Below, piece after piece: positions 63,701-64,000 of a stretch of 64,000 nucleotides of DNA. The notes under the pieces were generated by a model that did not search any database, was not told where the DNA came from, and saw only the letters and a program-made list of their open reading frames with translations. A program made the translations under genes and the position numbers. Numbering within the stretch: the stretch's first letter is position 1; every line of letters starts with the position of its first letter. The stretch is from positions 2,193,501 through 2,257,500 of the forward strand of contig JALIRH010000061.1 of NCBI GenBank assembly GCA_023055505.1, in the 5' to 3' direction. Origin of the DNA: Callipepla californica brunnescens (taxonomy: Eukaryota; Chordata; Aves; Galliformes; Odontophoridae).

Positions 63701-64000
63701 TTAGCTTTTAGATACTGTCTGGACATTCATAGACTTTTGGGAGATGCTAGAACAGGAACATTTACAGTACTATGTAGCTTACAAATTTTCATGCTTCTGA
63801 TAAAGAAAATGGCATCTTAATTGATATCTCATAGTAGCTGTGTCTGGTATTTGCCACAGAAAGTTATACTGTAAGGCTATAATTATGGCTTTCAGAAGAT
63901 TACAGAAAGTTGGTTTCCAGAGCACTTCCATCTACTGAGCCAGTGCTACTTTTCAAACCAGAGGGATTAGAAACAAAACCAAATACTTCCAAAGAAGCAC
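60701..64000. other. Unique AT-rich noncoding DNA
   Basis: No gene or repeat family recognised. It contains the palindrome at 60992-61018 (separate entry), a T run at about 63032-63048 with a neighbouring AAAAAGT/AAAAAGG patch, and a G7 run at about 63354-63360. Confidence 0.55.
60992..61018. repeat. Perfect 27-nt palindrome
   Basis: Arms of 13 bp (CTGAGATTATTCT and AGAATAATCTCAG) flank a single T with no mismatch. The centre TTCTTAGAA fits the generic TTCNNNGAA pattern bound by STAT-type factors. I infer no function from this alone. Confidence 0.95.

Noticed and set aside
1..64000. CRISPR arrays, operons, phage or plasmid features
   Set aside because: The repeats are eukaryotic microsatellites and avian retroelements, with no regularly spaced repeats and no dense gene order.

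Overview
The window looks like AT-rich intergenic or deep intronic DNA from a bird, most likely a galliform (chicken, turkey, quail or pheasant). The bird call rests on several CR1 LINE copies that end in the avian 3' tail (ATTCTATG-type octamer repeats), on solo LTRs of types I recognise from bird genomes, and on a mariner relic that resembles the chicken element Galluhop. These identifications come from memory of the families; no database search was possible. I see no tRNA, rRNA, CRISPR, operon or other prokaryotic feature.

I find no protein-coding gene that I can support. The longest open frames have simple explanations. They are translated microsatellites (2998-3442, 53757-54007, 56411-56495) or remnants of CR1 reverse transcriptase and mariner transposase. 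What remains are short AT-rich frames with no recognisable domain. Two exon-like stretches (42977-43122 and 43268-43308) and one unexplained open frame (10489-10731, minus) are listed as weak candidates.

Layout. 1-8061: unique AT-rich DNA with a very large GGGA/GGAA array (2998-3442), an old CR1 3' end (about 5300-5516) and a 43-nt near-perfect hairpin (7162-7204). 8062-8750: CR1, minus strand, with an internal deletion. 8751-24467: mostly unique DNA with a GATA array, a T34 run beside a CpG-dense patch (16576-16800) and possible conserved noncoding blocks. 24468-25655: mariner relic, minus strand, with a CR1 piece in place of the catalytic half of its transposase. 34075-37892: a cluster of three LTRs of one family, two of them solo with near-matching 5-bp flanks. 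38179-38870: CR1 nested inside CR1. 44349-44905: a second type of solo LTR. 52590-53130: CR1 endonuclease-domain fragment. 53757-54007: a pure GGGAA array. 54510-60700: a CR1-rich zone with a second CR1-in-CR1 nesting. 60701-64000: unique AT-rich DNA containing a perfect 27-nt palindrome.

The elements do not work together as a system. The window records repeated retroposition, solo-LTR formation and microsatellite growth in a gene-poor region. The most informative points are two independent CR1-into-CR1 insertions at nearly the same consensus position, the mariner/CR1 chimera, the same-family LTR cluster and the CpG-dense patch with its T34 run. I did not find convincing evidence of a previously undescribed functional system.
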